A stretch of 64,000 bases of DNA from NCBI GenBank assembly GCA_966211455.1, contig CBIHNI010000013.1:62001-126000 (forward strand), read 5' to 3'. This DNA is from 21-14-0-10-47-8 sp966211455 (lineage in GTDB: Bacteria > Bdellovibrionota > Bdellovibrionia > Bdellovibrionales > Bdellovibrionaceae). The position numbers and the translations under genes are program-made. How positions within the stretch are numbered: the stretch's first letter is position 1; the number at the start of each line of letters is the position of its first letter. Below the pieces are notes generated by a model. That model ran no database searches and was not told the DNA's origin. It saw only the letters and a program-made list of their open reading frames with translations. Shown here piece by piece: positions 41,868 to 51,693 of this stretch.

Positions 41868-43936
41868 AAAGTCGTATCGTCATCCTGTTTTCGGGATTGG
41901 TTGTTCTGTGGAGCATCCTGATCCTTCGTGCATCCGTCCTTCAAGTTCTGCCGAACAAACGCCTTGAGACTTTGCAAAATCGCCAGTTTCAGACGGTGAT
42001 CACTTTGCAAAACCGTCGCGGTGCGATTGTCGATCGCAATGGCCGCGAGCTCGCCATGTCGACGAAAGCGTACTCGGTGTATGCGGATCCAAAAATCATC
42101 GAAAGCAAAAAATGGGTGGCCAAGAAACTGGCCGGCATTTTGGGCGTCTCGCAGGAATCGATTTTCGCAAAAATCAAAGATCAAAAGAAACGCTTTGTGT
42201 GGATTCAGCGCATTTTGCCGGACGATAAAGCGCAAGAGATCAAAGCTTTGGATGTGAAAGGTCTGCAAATTGTTGAAGAGTTCAAACGCGTTTACCCGAA
42301 TGAAAATCTGCTTTCGCAAGTGATCGGCTTCGTCGGCCAAGAAGGGCAGGGGCTTGAGGGCCTTGAGCTTTCTTTCGATCAGGCTTTGCAGGGAAATAAA
42401 AAGAAAGTCACCGTTCGCCGGGATGCGCGCGGCCGTCCTTTGGTGGCCGATGGCTTGATGTTCGCCGAAAATCCGGACGGGGCCGAAATCAAACTGACCG
42501 TTGATGCAGATCTGCAGCACATGCTGGAAACCGAATTGAACCAAACGATCAGCGAGTTTGATGCCGACAATGCCATGGGGATCATCCTGGATGCGAAAAC
42601 TTCGGCGGTGCTGGCGATGTCGTCGGCCCCAAGCTTTGACGCCAATAAAGCGACCAAGCTTCGCGCCGATCAGCGACGCAATCGCGCCGTGACGGATGCT
42701 TTCGAACCAGGCAGTACGTTGAAGACTTTCGTTATCGCGACCGCTTTGAAAGAAAAAATCGTTCAGCCCAATACCAAATACAAAACTGAAAATGGTCGCT
42801 TCCAGGTCGGCGATCGCATCATCCGCGAAGCTGAAACCAAAGAAAAATGGGATCAGCTGACAGTTTCAGAGATCCTCGCGTACTCGTCAAATATCGGAAC
42901 TACAAAGATCGCTTTCGATTTGGGGCCCGAAGTTTTGCGCCGGGGCTTGGTGGATTTTGGTTTCGGTCAAAAGACAGGAATTGATTTGCCGGGTGATGCG
43001 CGTGGTTTGATGCAACCCTTGCCATGGCGCCAGCACTTGTTCGCCAATATTTCTTTCGGCCACGGGATCGCGGTGACGGCGATGCAAATGGCAAACGCCT
43101 ACGCTTCGATCGCGAATGGTGGGGTTTTAAATACTCCGTATATCGTGCAGTCGATTCGAGATCCGGAAACAAACGAGACGACCGAATACCAACCCAAAGC
43201 TCAGCGCCGGGTTCTTTCCCCTGAAGATGCTGCAAGCCTTCGTCTGATGCTGACGGGTGCGACGGCACCGGGTGGTACGGGTGTCAACGCCAAGGTTGAT
43301 GGATTCTTGGTCGGCGGAAAAACAGGAACAGCTCAGAAGGTAAATCCACAGGGTGGTGGTTACCTGAAAGGCGGTTACGTTTCCAGCTTCGCCGGATTTA
43401 TCCCTGCGACGGATCCAAAATTCGTGATCTACGTGATGGTCGATCATCCGAAAAAGAACGCCTATTACGGCTCGCAAGTTGCAGCCCCGCTCTTCTCGAG
43501 ATTGGCATCTTATGCTGTTCGCCGCGAAGGTGTGGCGCCGGTTCTGCTATCAGAGAAAAACTTTGCGGATAAAGAAACCGCGAGCCCGATAGCACGTAAG
43601 AAAAAGAACGCAAAGAAATCCCAAGCTATCGTCAGCAAAGAAACAAAAAAGCAGATGCAGAATTTGCAGAATCCAGTTTTGCCAGAAGCGCAGACTGTGA
43701 CAGCTTCACAGCTGATGCAAGCGGCAGAGGTCCCTGAAGCGGAAGTGGTTCCGGATCTGACAAACTTGTCTTTGCGAGAAGTCTTCAAGCAAGTCTCGGG
43801 ACAAGATCTGCAGATTAAATACCGCGGAACCGGTTTGGTCTCAGAAGTGATACCAGCAGTGGGATCGCCACTGCCGGCAAATAAGAAGATCACGGTGATC
43901 TTGAAACCGGCGGACGAAATGCGCTCGGTGAAGTGA
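41864..43936 (+). CDS. ftsI: Septal peptidoglycan transpeptidase (PBP3/FtsI) with PASTA domain
   Basis: This 690-residue class B PBP starts at TTG with GGGAG upstream. An N-terminal membrane helix and the pedestal domain precede the transpeptidase, with catalytic Ser284 in EPGSTLKTF, SSN at 341-343 and KTG at 486-488. Residues 630-690 form one PASTA domain (VPDLTNLSLREVF), so it resembles SpoVD-type PBPs more than E. coli FtsI. A Lys/Gln-rich linker separates the two. It cross-links septal wall with FtsW. Confidence 0.95.
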   Translation: MKSRIVILFSGLVVLWSILILRASVLQVLPNKRLETLQNRQFQTVITLQNRRGAIVDRNGRELAMSTKAYSVYADPKIIESKKWVAKKLAGILGVSQESIFAKIKDQKKRFVWIQRILPDDKAQEIKALDVKGLQIVEEFKRVYPNENLLSQVIGFVGQEGQGLEGLELSFDQALQGNKKKVTVRRDARGRPLVADGLMFAENPDGAEIKLTVDADLQHMLETELNQTISEFDADNAMGIILDAKTSAVLAMSSAPSFDANKATKLRADQRRNRAVTDAFEPGSTLKTFVIATALKEKIVQPNTKYKTENGRFQVGDRIIREAETKEKWDQLTVSEILAYSSNIGTTKIAFDLGPEVLRRGLVDFGFGQKTGIDLPGDARGLMQPLPWRQHLFANISFGHGIAVTAMQMANAYASIANGGVLNTPYIVQSIRDPETNETTEYQPKAQRRVLSPEDAASLRLMLTGATAPGGTGVNAKVDGFLVGGKTGTAQKVNPQGGGYLKGGYVSSFAGFIPATDPKFVIYVMVDHPKKNAYYGSQVAAPLFSRLASYAVRREGVAPVLLSEKNFADKETASPIARKKKNAKKSQAIVSKETKKQMQNLQNPVLPEAQTVTASQLMQAAEVPEAEVVPDLTNLSLREVFKQVSGQDLQIKYRGTGLVSEVIPAVGSPLPANKKITVILKPADEMRSVK

Positions 43937-43951
43937 TCCTCGTCAGGATGG

Positions 43952-44653
43952 TTACTTCGCAACGTCCTTCAAGAATTCGTTCAGCTTGCCAATGATATCA
44001 ATCGGGATTTCGTGGGTGCCGGGGAAAGTGATCAGCTTTCCTTTCAGGCCGCCATTGATCAAGAAAGTTTCCAGCTGGGCCGATCCGCGCGCGTCCAACA
44101 CCGCGTCCGATTTTCCATGACTCATAAAAAATGGGGTGCCGGCGCGCCTGTTCACCAGGGTTTTCCACTCGTCTTTATTCACTAAAGATCCTGACAGGCA
44201 AACCAAAGCGCGCGGATTTTCTGGTGCGTTCAGGCAGATGTCCGTGGCGAGCATCGCACCTTGGCTGAAGCCGCCAATGATGATTTGGCTCCAAGGGACC
44301 TTCAGACTTTCGATGGCGGCGAAGATTTTTTTTCGTAGATCGACGATTCCGGGGGCGGTCTCTTTGGAAAGATCGCGGGGTTTTCCGCTGGCCGCGGCTT
44401 CTTGCAAAGCTTGAATATTGATGGGCCACCAGGCGCGGCCGGTCCAACCCGGGCCGATGGGCACTTCTAAAACTCCCTGCGGAAAAATGAAATGCAGCGG
44501 TGATGGCGCGGTGATGACATCGGACAAAGTCTGTAAATCGTAAGCATCTGCACCGTAGCCATGAAACAGAATAAAGGTGAGCTCTTGTTGACCCTCTTTG
44601 GGTTCGATCCTAGGATGAACGTCGATGCACTGAAGACTGCCAAGTTTTCGCAT
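43952..44653 (-). CDS. Alpha/beta-hydrolase carboxylesterase inside the dcw cluster
   Basis: This 233-residue enzyme of the phospholipase/carboxylesterase (YpfH/EstB-like) family has the nucleophile elbow GGFSQGAML, the oxyanion FHGYGADAYDL, the Asp in HGKSDAVLD and the catalytic His in PGTHEIP. It lies on the minus strand between ftsI and murE, 15 bp after ftsI ends, and its ATG is 29 bp from the murE start. It has no evident role in wall synthesis. No signal peptide is seen, so it is cytoplasmic. Confidence 0.88.
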   Translation of the reverse strand: MRKLGSLQCIDVHPRIEPKEGQQELTFILFHGYGADAYDLQTLSDVITAPSPLHFIFPQGVLEVPIGPGWTGRAWWPINIQALQEAAASGKPRDLSKETAPGIVDLRKKIFAAIESLKVPWSQIIIGGFSQGAMLATDICLNAPENPRALVCLSGSLVNKDEWKTLVNRRAGTPFFMSHGKSDAVLDARGSAQLETFLINGGLKGKLITFPGTHEIPIDIIGKLNEFLKDVAK

Positions 44654-44682
44654 TTGTTAGACTTTCCGGTTTGAGGTTCTGT

Positions 44683-46170
44683 TTGAAACTGCCCGAGCTT
44701 CTCAAGATTCTGCCCGAATATCAATCTCCGGCTCCCGACGTGGAAGTCCTTTCTTTGACTCAGGATGCAAGACAGGTTCATCTGGGCGCAGTTTTCATCG
44801 CCATCCCCGGAACGAAAGTCGACGGCCATCAGTTTTTGCCTCAGGCTTGCGAGGCCGGGGCGGTGGCCGTGGTGGTCGAACGGGTCAGCGAAGTGCCGAA
44901 AAACTTTACGGGCTTCGTGCAAATCGTCAAAGACGCGCGGGCCGCGACCGATCTTTTGGCGGCGCAGTTTTACGATCATCCTTCGCGCCGAATGTTCTGC
45001 TTTGGCGTCACCGGAACCAATGGCAAAACATCGGTGACCTACATGCTGGAATGGGTTTTGGAAAAAGCAAAACTCGCCTGCGGAGTTTTAGGTACAATCA
45101 ATCATCATTTGGGTGAAAAAATTTGGTCGACCGAAATGACGACTCCGGATCCGATCTCGTTGCAGAAACGATTGCGAGAAATGAAGGAGGCCGGCGCCAA
45201 AGCTGTGGCCATGGAAGTTTCAAGCCATGCGCTGGTGCAAAGACGGGCCGATGGAGTCGAATTCAACACGGCGATCTTCACGAATCTCAGTCGTGATCAT
45301 CTGGATTATCACAGCGATATGAAAGAGTACCATCAGGCGAAGCAAAGACTTTTCACGGACCTGATGTGGAAGTCAGATAAGCATCCGCATTTTGCGATTA
45401 TCAATATCGACGATCCGTGGGGGGCGCGTCTTCGAGTCGCATCGTCGGCGGCCTTGTGGAGCTATGGACAAAGGCAGAATTCCGATTTCCGCTACAAGGT
45501 GACGAAGGTGGATTTTTCGCGCACCGATTTTGAATTGCGCACTCCGGGTGGCGAGTACAAATCTTTTCTTCCGATGTGCGGGGCTCACAACATCGCCAAT
45601 GCCATTGCGGTGGTGGCGGCTGCAGCAACTGCGGGTGTGCCACCGGCTTTCAGCTTGGAGGCCTTGAACTCGTTTCCGGGCGTGCCGGGTCGATTGCAAC
45701 TGGTGCCCAATGCGCGGTCGTTGAATGTGTTTGTCGATTACGCACACACCCCCGACGCATTGGAAAATGTTTTGCGGGCTTTGCAAACCGTGCGCACCGG
45801 ATCGGGCAGCCATTCGCAGATCTGGACGATTTTTGGTTGCGGTGGCGATCGGGACAAGGGCAAACGTCCCGAGATGATGAAAAAGGCGATGGAAGCTTCG
45901 GATTTTGTCATGGTGACATCCGACAATCCCCGCACCGAAGATCCGAACGCGATCATTCAGGATATCGTCGAAGGCACCGACGTGCGCGGACCGCAATCCA
46001 AGGTACGAATCCAAGCGGATCGTTGCAAGGCGATCGAATCTGTCATTCAGATGGCGAAGCCACATGACGTGATTTTGATCGCCGGCAAAGGTCATGAAGA
46101 TTATCAAATTATCGGAAAGGAAAAACTTCCTTTCAGCGATTTCGAAACGGCAAAGGAACTGCTGCAATGA
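44683..46170 (+). CDS. murE: UDP-MurNAc-tripeptide synthetase
   Basis: Start at TTG 44683 (495 residues), with TTGAGG seven bases upstream. Mur-ligase motifs are GVTGTNGKTS (ATP loop), the HALVQRRADGVEF and NLSRDHLDYH segments, and VDYAHTPDALENVL. The DNPRTEDP motif (in TSDNPRTEDPNAII) specifies meso-diaminopimelate rather than lysine. It adds the third stem residue. Its stop overlaps the murF start by ATGA. With the esterase divergent, it may need its own promoter in the 29-bp gap or read-through from ftsI. Confidence 0.95.
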   Translation: MKLPELLKILPEYQSPAPDVEVLSLTQDARQVHLGAVFIAIPGTKVDGHQFLPQACEAGAVAVVVERVSEVPKNFTGFVQIVKDARAATDLLAAQFYDHPSRRMFCFGVTGTNGKTSVTYMLEWVLEKAKLACGVLGTINHHLGEKIWSTEMTTPDPISLQKRLREMKEAGAKAVAMEVSSHALVQRRADGVEFNTAIFTNLSRDHLDYHSDMKEYHQAKQRLFTDLMWKSDKHPHFAIINIDDPWGARLRVASSAALWSYGQRQNSDFRYKVTKVDFSRTDFELRTPGGEYKSFLPMCGAHNIANAIAVVAAAATAGVPPAFSLEALNSFPGVPGRLQLVPNARSLNVFVDYAHTPDALENVLRALQTVRTGSGSHSQIWTIFGCGGDRDKGKRPEMMKKAMEASDFVMVTSDNPRTEDPNAIIQDIVEGTDVRGPQSKVRIQADRCKAIESVIQMAKPHDVILIAGKGHEDYQIIGKEKLPFSDFETAKELLQ

Positions 46171-47597
46171 AAAAAATCTTACTTTCAGACGTGGTGGCCG
46201 CAACTGGCGGCCAGCTGATTTCTTCACATGCGACATCGTTTGATGGCGTCGGCAGCGACACGCGCGTCGATCTTTCAGGCAAATTGTTCTTTGCTTTAAA
46301 GGGCGACAGCTTCGATGCGCATCAGTTTTTGGAAAAAGCCGCCCAGCAAAAAGCGGCGGGTCTTGTCGTGCATGAAGATCGTCCCGAGCTTGTTGCCTTG
46401 AAAAACCAAATCAGCATCGTGAAGGTCAAAGACACCCTGCAAGCCCTGCAGGATCTGGCGCATTTCACGCGCAAGAAAAGTTCGTCGATCATCGTTGGCA
46501 TCACCGGCTCGAATGGAAAAACCACCAGCAAAGAGTTTGCCGGCGCGGTGATTTCGGCTCGGCGAAAAGTGCATTTGCCAAAAGGAAGTTTCAACAATCA
46601 CTGGGGCGTGCCTTTCACCTTGATGGCCGAACCCGAAGGTTCACAGGTCAGCCTGATCGAAATGGGAATGAATCACGCCGGCGAAATTCAAAGACTGTGC
46701 GAGATCGCCGATCCGGATATCGTCGTGGTTTCAATGGTCGGTCGCGCGCATATCGAACATTTCGGTTCGATCGAAAAAATTGCCGAAGCCAAAGAAGAGA
46801 TCTACAAATTTGCTAAGCCCGAAGCCATCCGCATTTACAATCTGGATAACGAGCAGACGGCGAAAATGTATCAGAAAGCCGCCAAAGAGTATCCGAAGGC
46901 TCGTCGCATTTTGACATTCTCAGCGCAAAATTCGAAAGCCGATCTTTTTATTCAAATCAAAGAGCTTTCAATGTCGAGCATCTCGATCGCCGGCACCATC
47001 GCGGGGGTGAAGGGCGAAGCCAAGGTTCCGGTTTTCGGCGAGCAGAATCTAACCAACCTGATGGTGGCGGCAAGCTGTGCCCTGGCCGTCGGCATGAGCC
47101 CGCAAGAAATCTGGTCGGCGCTTCCGCGCTGTAAAACAAATTGGGGTCGCAACCAGTTGGTGCATCTGAAAAGCGGCGCGGAACTTTTGTTCGATGCTTA
47201 CAACGCCAATCCCGACAGCATGAAAGCGCTTCTCAGCAATGTGAAGCTGTTGAAAACCGACGGCAAGAAGATCGGCGTTTTTGCGCAAATGTTAGAGCTT
47301 GGAAACTTATCGCAGGGCTTGCATCAAGAGTTGGGCGAGTGGGTGGGCCGTTCGGGTTTCGATGCGGTTTGGTTTTACGGGGCCGATTCGGACAGTTTCG
47401 AGCGCGGAATCAAGTCTTCTGGTTTTTCAAAAAGCCTAGTAGTTTCAAGCAATTATGAAGATTCGCTTGCATCTCAAGTTGCGTCTATGATACACGACCA
47501 TGATACGGTCTTGGTCAAAGGCTCTCGGGGCATGAAGCTCGAGCGATTTGTGATGGCTTGTGACCCAGTGGACTTTTCACTGAAGAAAGACGACTAG
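46167..47597 (+). CDS. murF: UDP-MurNAc-pentapeptide synthetase
   Basis: This 476-residue Mur ligase has the ATP loop GITGSNGKTTSKEF, NNHWGVPFTLM, EMGMNHAGEI and LFDAYNANPDSMKALL, all typical of MurF. It joins D-Ala-D-Ala to the UDP-MurNAc tripeptide in the cytoplasm. Its ATG overlaps the murE stop by four bases, and mraY follows after 17 bp. Confidence 0.95.
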   Translation: MKKILLSDVVAATGGQLISSHATSFDGVGSDTRVDLSGKLFFALKGDSFDAHQFLEKAAQQKAAGLVVHEDRPELVALKNQISIVKVKDTLQALQDLAHFTRKKSSSIIVGITGSNGKTTSKEFAGAVISARRKVHLPKGSFNNHWGVPFTLMAEPEGSQVSLIEMGMNHAGEIQRLCEIADPDIVVVSMVGRAHIEHFGSIEKIAEAKEEIYKFAKPEAIRIYNLDNEQTAKMYQKAAKEYPKARRILTFSAQNSKADLFIQIKELSMSSISIAGTIAGVKGEAKVPVFGEQNLTNLMVAASCALAVGMSPQEIWSALPRCKTNWGRNQLVHLKSGAELLFDAYNANPDSMKALLSNVKLLKTDGKKIGVFAQMLELGNLSQGLHQELGEWVGRSGFDAVWFYGADSDSFERGIKSSGFSKSLVVSSNYEDSLASQVASMIHDHDTVLVKGSRGMKLERFVMACDPVDFSLKKDD

Positions 47598-47614
47598 AAG
47601 GAAGATTCGACAGC

Positions 47615-48691
47615 ATGCTTTATCAACTTTTGTATTCTTTCGCGGACCAGATTTCGGCCTTCAACGTTTTCCGTTACATCACCGTTCGAACTTTTATCTC
47701 TTTCTTCACCGCATTTCTGCTTTGCTGGATGTGGGGACCGTATTTCATTCGTCGCATGAAGGATTATCAAATCGGCCAGGCGATCCGCGATGACGGCCCC
47801 CAAACACATAAGAAAAAAGCCGGCACGCCGACCATGGGTGGCGGATTGATTTTGCTTTCGACTTTGATTCCGTGCCTGTTGTGGGTGGATGTGCAGAACC
47901 CGCTGGTGTGGGTGGCATTGCTTGTCACTTGGGGATTCGGCGCGATTGGTTACATCGACGATTGGTTGAAGGTCAGCAAGAAAAACACCAAAGGTCTTTC
48001 GGGAAAAATTCGTCTGGCGGGCGAGTTCTTAATTTCTGGGCTGGGCATTTTTGTTTTGGTTCACTGGTTCAATCTTTCGACCGAACTAACGATTCCATTC
48101 TTTAAGAATGTCAGTTTTGATCTGGGATATTTTTATGTCGTTTTCGGTTCCTTGGTTATTGTTGGCACGGCCAATGCCGTGAACCTGACCGATGGTTTGG
48201 ATGGTCTTGCGATCGTGCCGGTGATTATTTCGGCGGCGACCCTGGGACTTTTCGCATACGTGGCGGGACATTATTCGATTGCGACTTATCTGCAGATCCC
48301 GCACGTCGTCGGTGCCGGAGAGCTGACACCGATTGCGGCGACGGTGATGGCGGCGGGGCTTGGCTTTCTTTGGTTTAACACCTATCCGGCACAGGTCTTT
48401 ATGGGAGACGTCGGGTCGTTGAGTCTGGGCGGTTTTTTGGGGGCGATGGCCGTTCTGACCCGCAATGAAATTTTGATGGTTCTTTTGGGCGGGGTCTTCG
48501 TGGTTGAAGCCTTGTCGGTCATCGGTCAGGTGGCTTCGTTCAAGCTGACAGGAAAGCGCATTTTTAAAATGGCCCCGATCCACCACCACTTTGAGCTGAA
48601 AGGAATGACCGAGACCAAAATCATCGTGCGATTTTGGATTATCTCGATTTTGCTCGCGATCCTTTCGCTCAGCACGCTGAAGTTACGTTAA
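47615..48691 (+). CDS. mraY: Phospho-MurNAc-pentapeptide translocase
   Basis: This 358-residue, ten-helix membrane enzyme shows MraY signatures: KKKAGTPTMGG, GYIDDWLKV, NAVNLTDGLDGLAI with the key aspartates, VFMGDVGSLSLG, and HHHFELKGMTETKI. It moves phospho-MurNAc-pentapeptide onto undecaprenyl phosphate to make lipid I. It sits between murF and murD in the usual order. Confidence 0.96.
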   Translation: MLYQLLYSFADQISAFNVFRYITVRTFISFFTAFLLCWMWGPYFIRRMKDYQIGQAIRDDGPQTHKKKAGTPTMGGGLILLSTLIPCLLWVDVQNPLVWVALLVTWGFGAIGYIDDWLKVSKKNTKGLSGKIRLAGEFLISGLGIFVLVHWFNLSTELTIPFFKNVSFDLGYFYVVFGSLVIVGTANAVNLTDGLDGLAIVPVIISAATLGLFAYVAGHYSIATYLQIPHVVGAGELTPIAATVMAAGLGFLWFNTYPAQVFMGDVGSLSLGGFLGAMAVLTRNEILMVLLGGVFVVEALSVIGQVASFKLTGKRIFKMAPIHHHFELKGMTETKIIVRFWIISILLAILSLSTLKLR

Positions 48692-48718
48692 TTAATCAGA
48701 CCATAGTTCGGAGAGAAT

Positions 48719-50107
48719 ATGTTTACGGATGTTTCGGAATTAAAAGATAAAAAAATTCTCGTCGTGGGCCTGGGTAAAACCGGGGTCTCATTGGCGAAGT
48801 TTCTGCATGCACAAGGCGCGCAGGTCACGGTGACGGATCACAAATCAAAACCCGAGCTTTCGACTCAGCTGGAACAGCTGGGCGATCTGCCGGTGAAGTT
48901 GGATTTGGGCGGTCACAGTCCGAAAACATTCTTGGCGCAAGACTTGGTGATCCTAAGCCCGGGCGTTCCTTCGGCTTTGAAGATCTTCGATTACGCCCGC
49001 TCACAAGGGATCAAGATCACCAACGAGTTTGAATTCATCACTCAGTTTATCAAAGAACCGATCATCGCCATCACCGGGACCAACGGTAAGACGACGACCG
49101 CGCGTTTGATTGAAGCTTGCTTGAAAGAGTCCGGAATCACCTGCTGGGTGGGCGGATCGATGGGTGTGCCGATGACGGATTACCTGCGCACCGAGCAGAA
49201 GACGCAGGTCGTGATCGCCGAAGTTTCCAGCTACATGCTGGAGCTTTGCGAGACTTTCAATCCGATGAATATTCTGTTCATGAATTTGGCCGAGAATCAT
49301 TTGGATCGATATCGCTCGATGGAAGATTACGTGAATGCGAAACGCCGCATTTTCAAGAACACCAATCAAGCGACGACCAGCATCTTGAACGCCGATGACA
49401 ATGCGGTTGTCGAGTTGGCACGTGATCCGGCGGTTCAGCGCGGACGCATTTTCTACTTCTCGCGCAAAGCAACCCTGGAACCACAGATCATGACCATTGG
49501 GGGAGCGGTGAACATCGGTAAAGAGGTTCGCGTTCGCACCGGTCCGGATATTGAATATTACGACGTGTCTCAGATCAAAATGCGCGGAAAGCATTCGATC
49601 GAAAATATGATGGCGGCGATCTTGGCATCGCGCGAACATGGTGCGAATCACGATGCGATTCAACGTGTGATGAACTCGTTCACCGGGCTCCCTCATCGTT
49701 TGGAGTACGTCCGCAAAGTGGGTGGTGTGCAATTCTACAATGACTCGAAGGCCACCAACGTTCATGCGGTTTTGCGTGCCTTGGACTCATTTGATGAAAA
49801 CATCATTTTGATTGCCGGCGGAAAAGATACGAATCTTTCTTACGAAGCTCTTCGCGGCTCGGTGAAAAGGAAGGTCAAGACTTTGATCCTGGTCGGGGAA
49901 GCCAAAGAACGCATCAATCGCGATCTGGGGGACTTTTCGGAGACCTTCTTGATCGGTACGTTTGAAGAGGCCGTTTTGATCGCTTACCAAAAGTCGAGGA
50001 TCGGCGACATCGTCCTTCTGTCACCTGGCTGTTCAAGTTTTGATATGTTTGACAGCTTTGAGGAGCGAGGAGACTATTTTAAAGAGATCGTGCGAAAATT
50101 TCGATGA
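48719..50107 (+). CDS. murD: UDP-MurNAc-alanine D-glutamate ligase
   Basis: This 462-residue Mur ligase has an N-terminal Rossmann domain (KKILVVGLGKTGVSLAKFL), the ATP loop AITGTNGKTTTARLI, NLAENHLDRY and FYNDSKATNVHAVLRAL. It adds D-glutamate to UDP-MurNAc-L-Ala. It follows mraY by 27 bp and precedes the small lipoprotein gene. Confidence 0.95.
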   Translation: MFTDVSELKDKKILVVGLGKTGVSLAKFLHAQGAQVTVTDHKSKPELSTQLEQLGDLPVKLDLGGHSPKTFLAQDLVILSPGVPSALKIFDYARSQGIKITNEFEFITQFIKEPIIAITGTNGKTTTARLIEACLKESGITCWVGGSMGVPMTDYLRTEQKTQVVIAEVSSYMLELCETFNPMNILFMNLAENHLDRYRSMEDYVNAKRRIFKNTNQATTSILNADDNAVVELARDPAVQRGRIFYFSRKATLEPQIMTIGGAVNIGKEVRVRTGPDIEYYDVSQIKMRGKHSIENMMAAILASREHGANHDAIQRVMNSFTGLPHRLEYVRKVGGVQFYNDSKATNVHAVLRALDSFDENIILIAGGKDTNLSYEALRGSVKRKVKTLILVGEAKERINRDLGDFSETFLIGTFEEAVLIAYQKSRIGDIVLLSPGCSSFDMFDSFEERGDYFKEIVRKFR

Positions 50108-50141
50108 TCTGACAGCACTTTACAGCACAGAGGAGACACGG

Positions 50142-50495
50142 ATGTCTTTCAAAGTTCTTGCGGCTCTTGGCCTTTCCATGTTTTTTGTTTCGGCTTGTTC
50201 TTCTTCTAAAATCAAAGAGCGCAAAGAACAACGCGATCGCACGATTCAGTCATCGAAGATGTACTGCGAATTTATCAACGGCGACAATTTTCCAGATATC
50301 GATGTGGCCGTGAACCTTGAGATGGCGAAACGCTGCGATTCGGATAAGCCCTTCTCTTTGACCCAATACAACACTCGCGCCGATGGAACCGGCATCATGT
50401 ACTGCTGTTCGGTTTCCGCTAGCAAAGTCAGCGCTCTGACTCCGAAGAAAACAGACGCAAAGAAAACTGAATCTAAAGACGAAGAAATCGAATAA
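50142..50495 (+). CDS. Small lipoprotein between murD and ftsW
   Basis: Start chosen at 50142 (117 residues), after AGGAGA. A signal peptide ends in the lipobox VSACSSS, so the mature protein is lipidated. It carries further cysteines (MYCEF, KRCDS and MYCCS) and a Lys/Glu-rich tail (KKTDAKKTESKDEE). No family recognised. Its place between murD and ftsW, 11 bp before ftsW, suggests co-expression with wall synthesis. Confidence 0.75.
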   Translation: MSFKVLAALGLSMFFVSACSSSKIKERKEQRDRTIQSSKMYCEFINGDNFPDIDVAVNLEMAKRCDSDKPFSLTQYNTRADGTGIMYCCSVSASKVSALTPKKTDAKKTESKDEEIE

Positions 50496-50506
50496 GAGAT
50501 TCGTTT

Positions 50507-51628
50507 ATGTATAAACATCTCTCGAGCCCCTTGCTGTTGGCGATCCTCACACTGATGGGTGTGGGCTTGGTGCAGGTCTATTCATCCAGCTATATCTTTG
50601 CCACCGAATCTTTCGGCAATGGACTGTTCTTTTTTACGCGCCAGCTGATGTTTTCGGTCGTCGCTTTTGCGGCGCTATTGGCGGCCGCGCAGATCCCGAT
50701 CCGTTGGATTGAAAAATGGGGATGGACCTTGTGGTTGATTGGCGCGTTTGGGGTCGTCGCAACTTTTGTTCCGGGTTTGGGAGTGAAAGCAGGAGGCGCC
50801 AGCCGTTGGATTCAGCTTCCCATGGGTCTTCGCTTTGAGCCTTCGGAAATTTTGAAATTCTCGTTCACTTTGCTTTTCGCAAGCCTGTTGGCCCGACAAG
50901 ACAACTTGTTAGGCAAATTCAAATGGTGGGGATTGTTGCTTCTGATTTGCTTGCCGCTGGTGCTTGTCCTGAAGCAGCCGGACTTCGGAAGTTTTGCGAT
51001 CATCACCTGCGTTGGTGTCGGTCTTCTTTTCGCCTTCGGCTTGAAGTGGCGATACATCGTCACGGCGGTGATGGTGATGGTGCCGGCATTCTATATGTTG
51101 GTGATGCGCGTTCCGTATCGCCGCGCCCGTGTTTTGGCTTTCTTGGATCCATGGTCCGATCCAGAGCAAAAGGGTTTCCAGGTCATCCAATCGATGCTCA
51201 GCTTTCATTCTGGCGGCATCACCGGAGCCGGCCTGGGGCAAGGCCAGGGAAAGCTTTTCTTCTTGCCCGAAGCGCACACCGATTTCACATTGGCCGTCTT
51301 CGGTGAAGAGATGGGCTTCATCGGATTTTTGATCGTTTTGGCGCTTTATGGATACGTCGCCCTTCGTGGTTTCCAAATCGCTTCGAGATGCGAACAACCT
51401 TTCCGTAAAGCATTGGCCTTGGGTGTATCGATGACCTTCGCTTTGAGCGTCTTTATCAACGCGGGTGTCGTGATGGGCTTGTTGCCAACCAAGGGGCTGA
51501 CTTTGCCATTCTTAAGCTACGGCGGCAGTTCGCTTGTGACGTTGTGCTTTATGTTCGGCCTGCTTCTCAATGTGGAGAAGAATCTGCTGGAAGAACCCGC
51601 AAATCCTTTCTTGCGATCTCGGGTTTAG
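50507..51628 (+). CDS. ftsW: Septal peptidoglycan polymerase FtsW
   Basis: This 373-residue SEDS protein has about ten membrane helices. Family markers are LVQVYSSSYIFA near the start, GGASRWIQLPMGLRFEPSEI, KQPDFGSFAII and LPFLSYGGSSLVTL. It polymerises glycan from lipid II, paired with FtsI. It is the last dcw gene present; murG, expected next, is absent. A hairpin follows at 51634. Confidence 0.95.
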   Translation: MYKHLSSPLLLAILTLMGVGLVQVYSSSYIFATESFGNGLFFFTRQLMFSVVAFAALLAAAQIPIRWIEKWGWTLWLIGAFGVVATFVPGLGVKAGGASRWIQLPMGLRFEPSEILKFSFTLLFASLLARQDNLLGKFKWWGLLLLICLPLVLVLKQPDFGSFAIITCVGVGLLFAFGLKWRYIVTAVMVMVPAFYMLVMRVPYRRARVLAFLDPWSDPEQKGFQVIQSMLSFHSGGITGAGLGQGQGKLFFLPEAHTDFTLAVFGEEMGFIGFLIVLALYGYVALRGFQIASRCEQPFRKALALGVSMTFALSVFINAGVVMGLLPTKGLTLPFLSYGGSSLVTLCFMFGLLLNVEKNLLEEPANPFLRSRV

Positions 51629-51633
51629 GAGTC

Positions 51634-51664
51634 CAGGGCTCTTGCTTGAGCCCTGCGGTCTTTT
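51634..51664 (+). terminator. Likely ftsW terminator
   Basis: A perfect 8-bp stem CAGGGCTC/GAGCCCTG with a TTGCTT loop lies six bases after the ftsW stop and is followed by CGGTCTTTT, a short T-tract. Confidence 0.65.
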
Positions 51665-51693
51665 GCGTATCTGTGGGCCGTGCGTCCTGCAAT

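Noticed and set aside
45373..46236. Long open frame antisense to murE
   Set aside because: It is the mirror of a well-supported gene; its His/Arg-rich composition is typical of antisense frames in GC-rich DNA.
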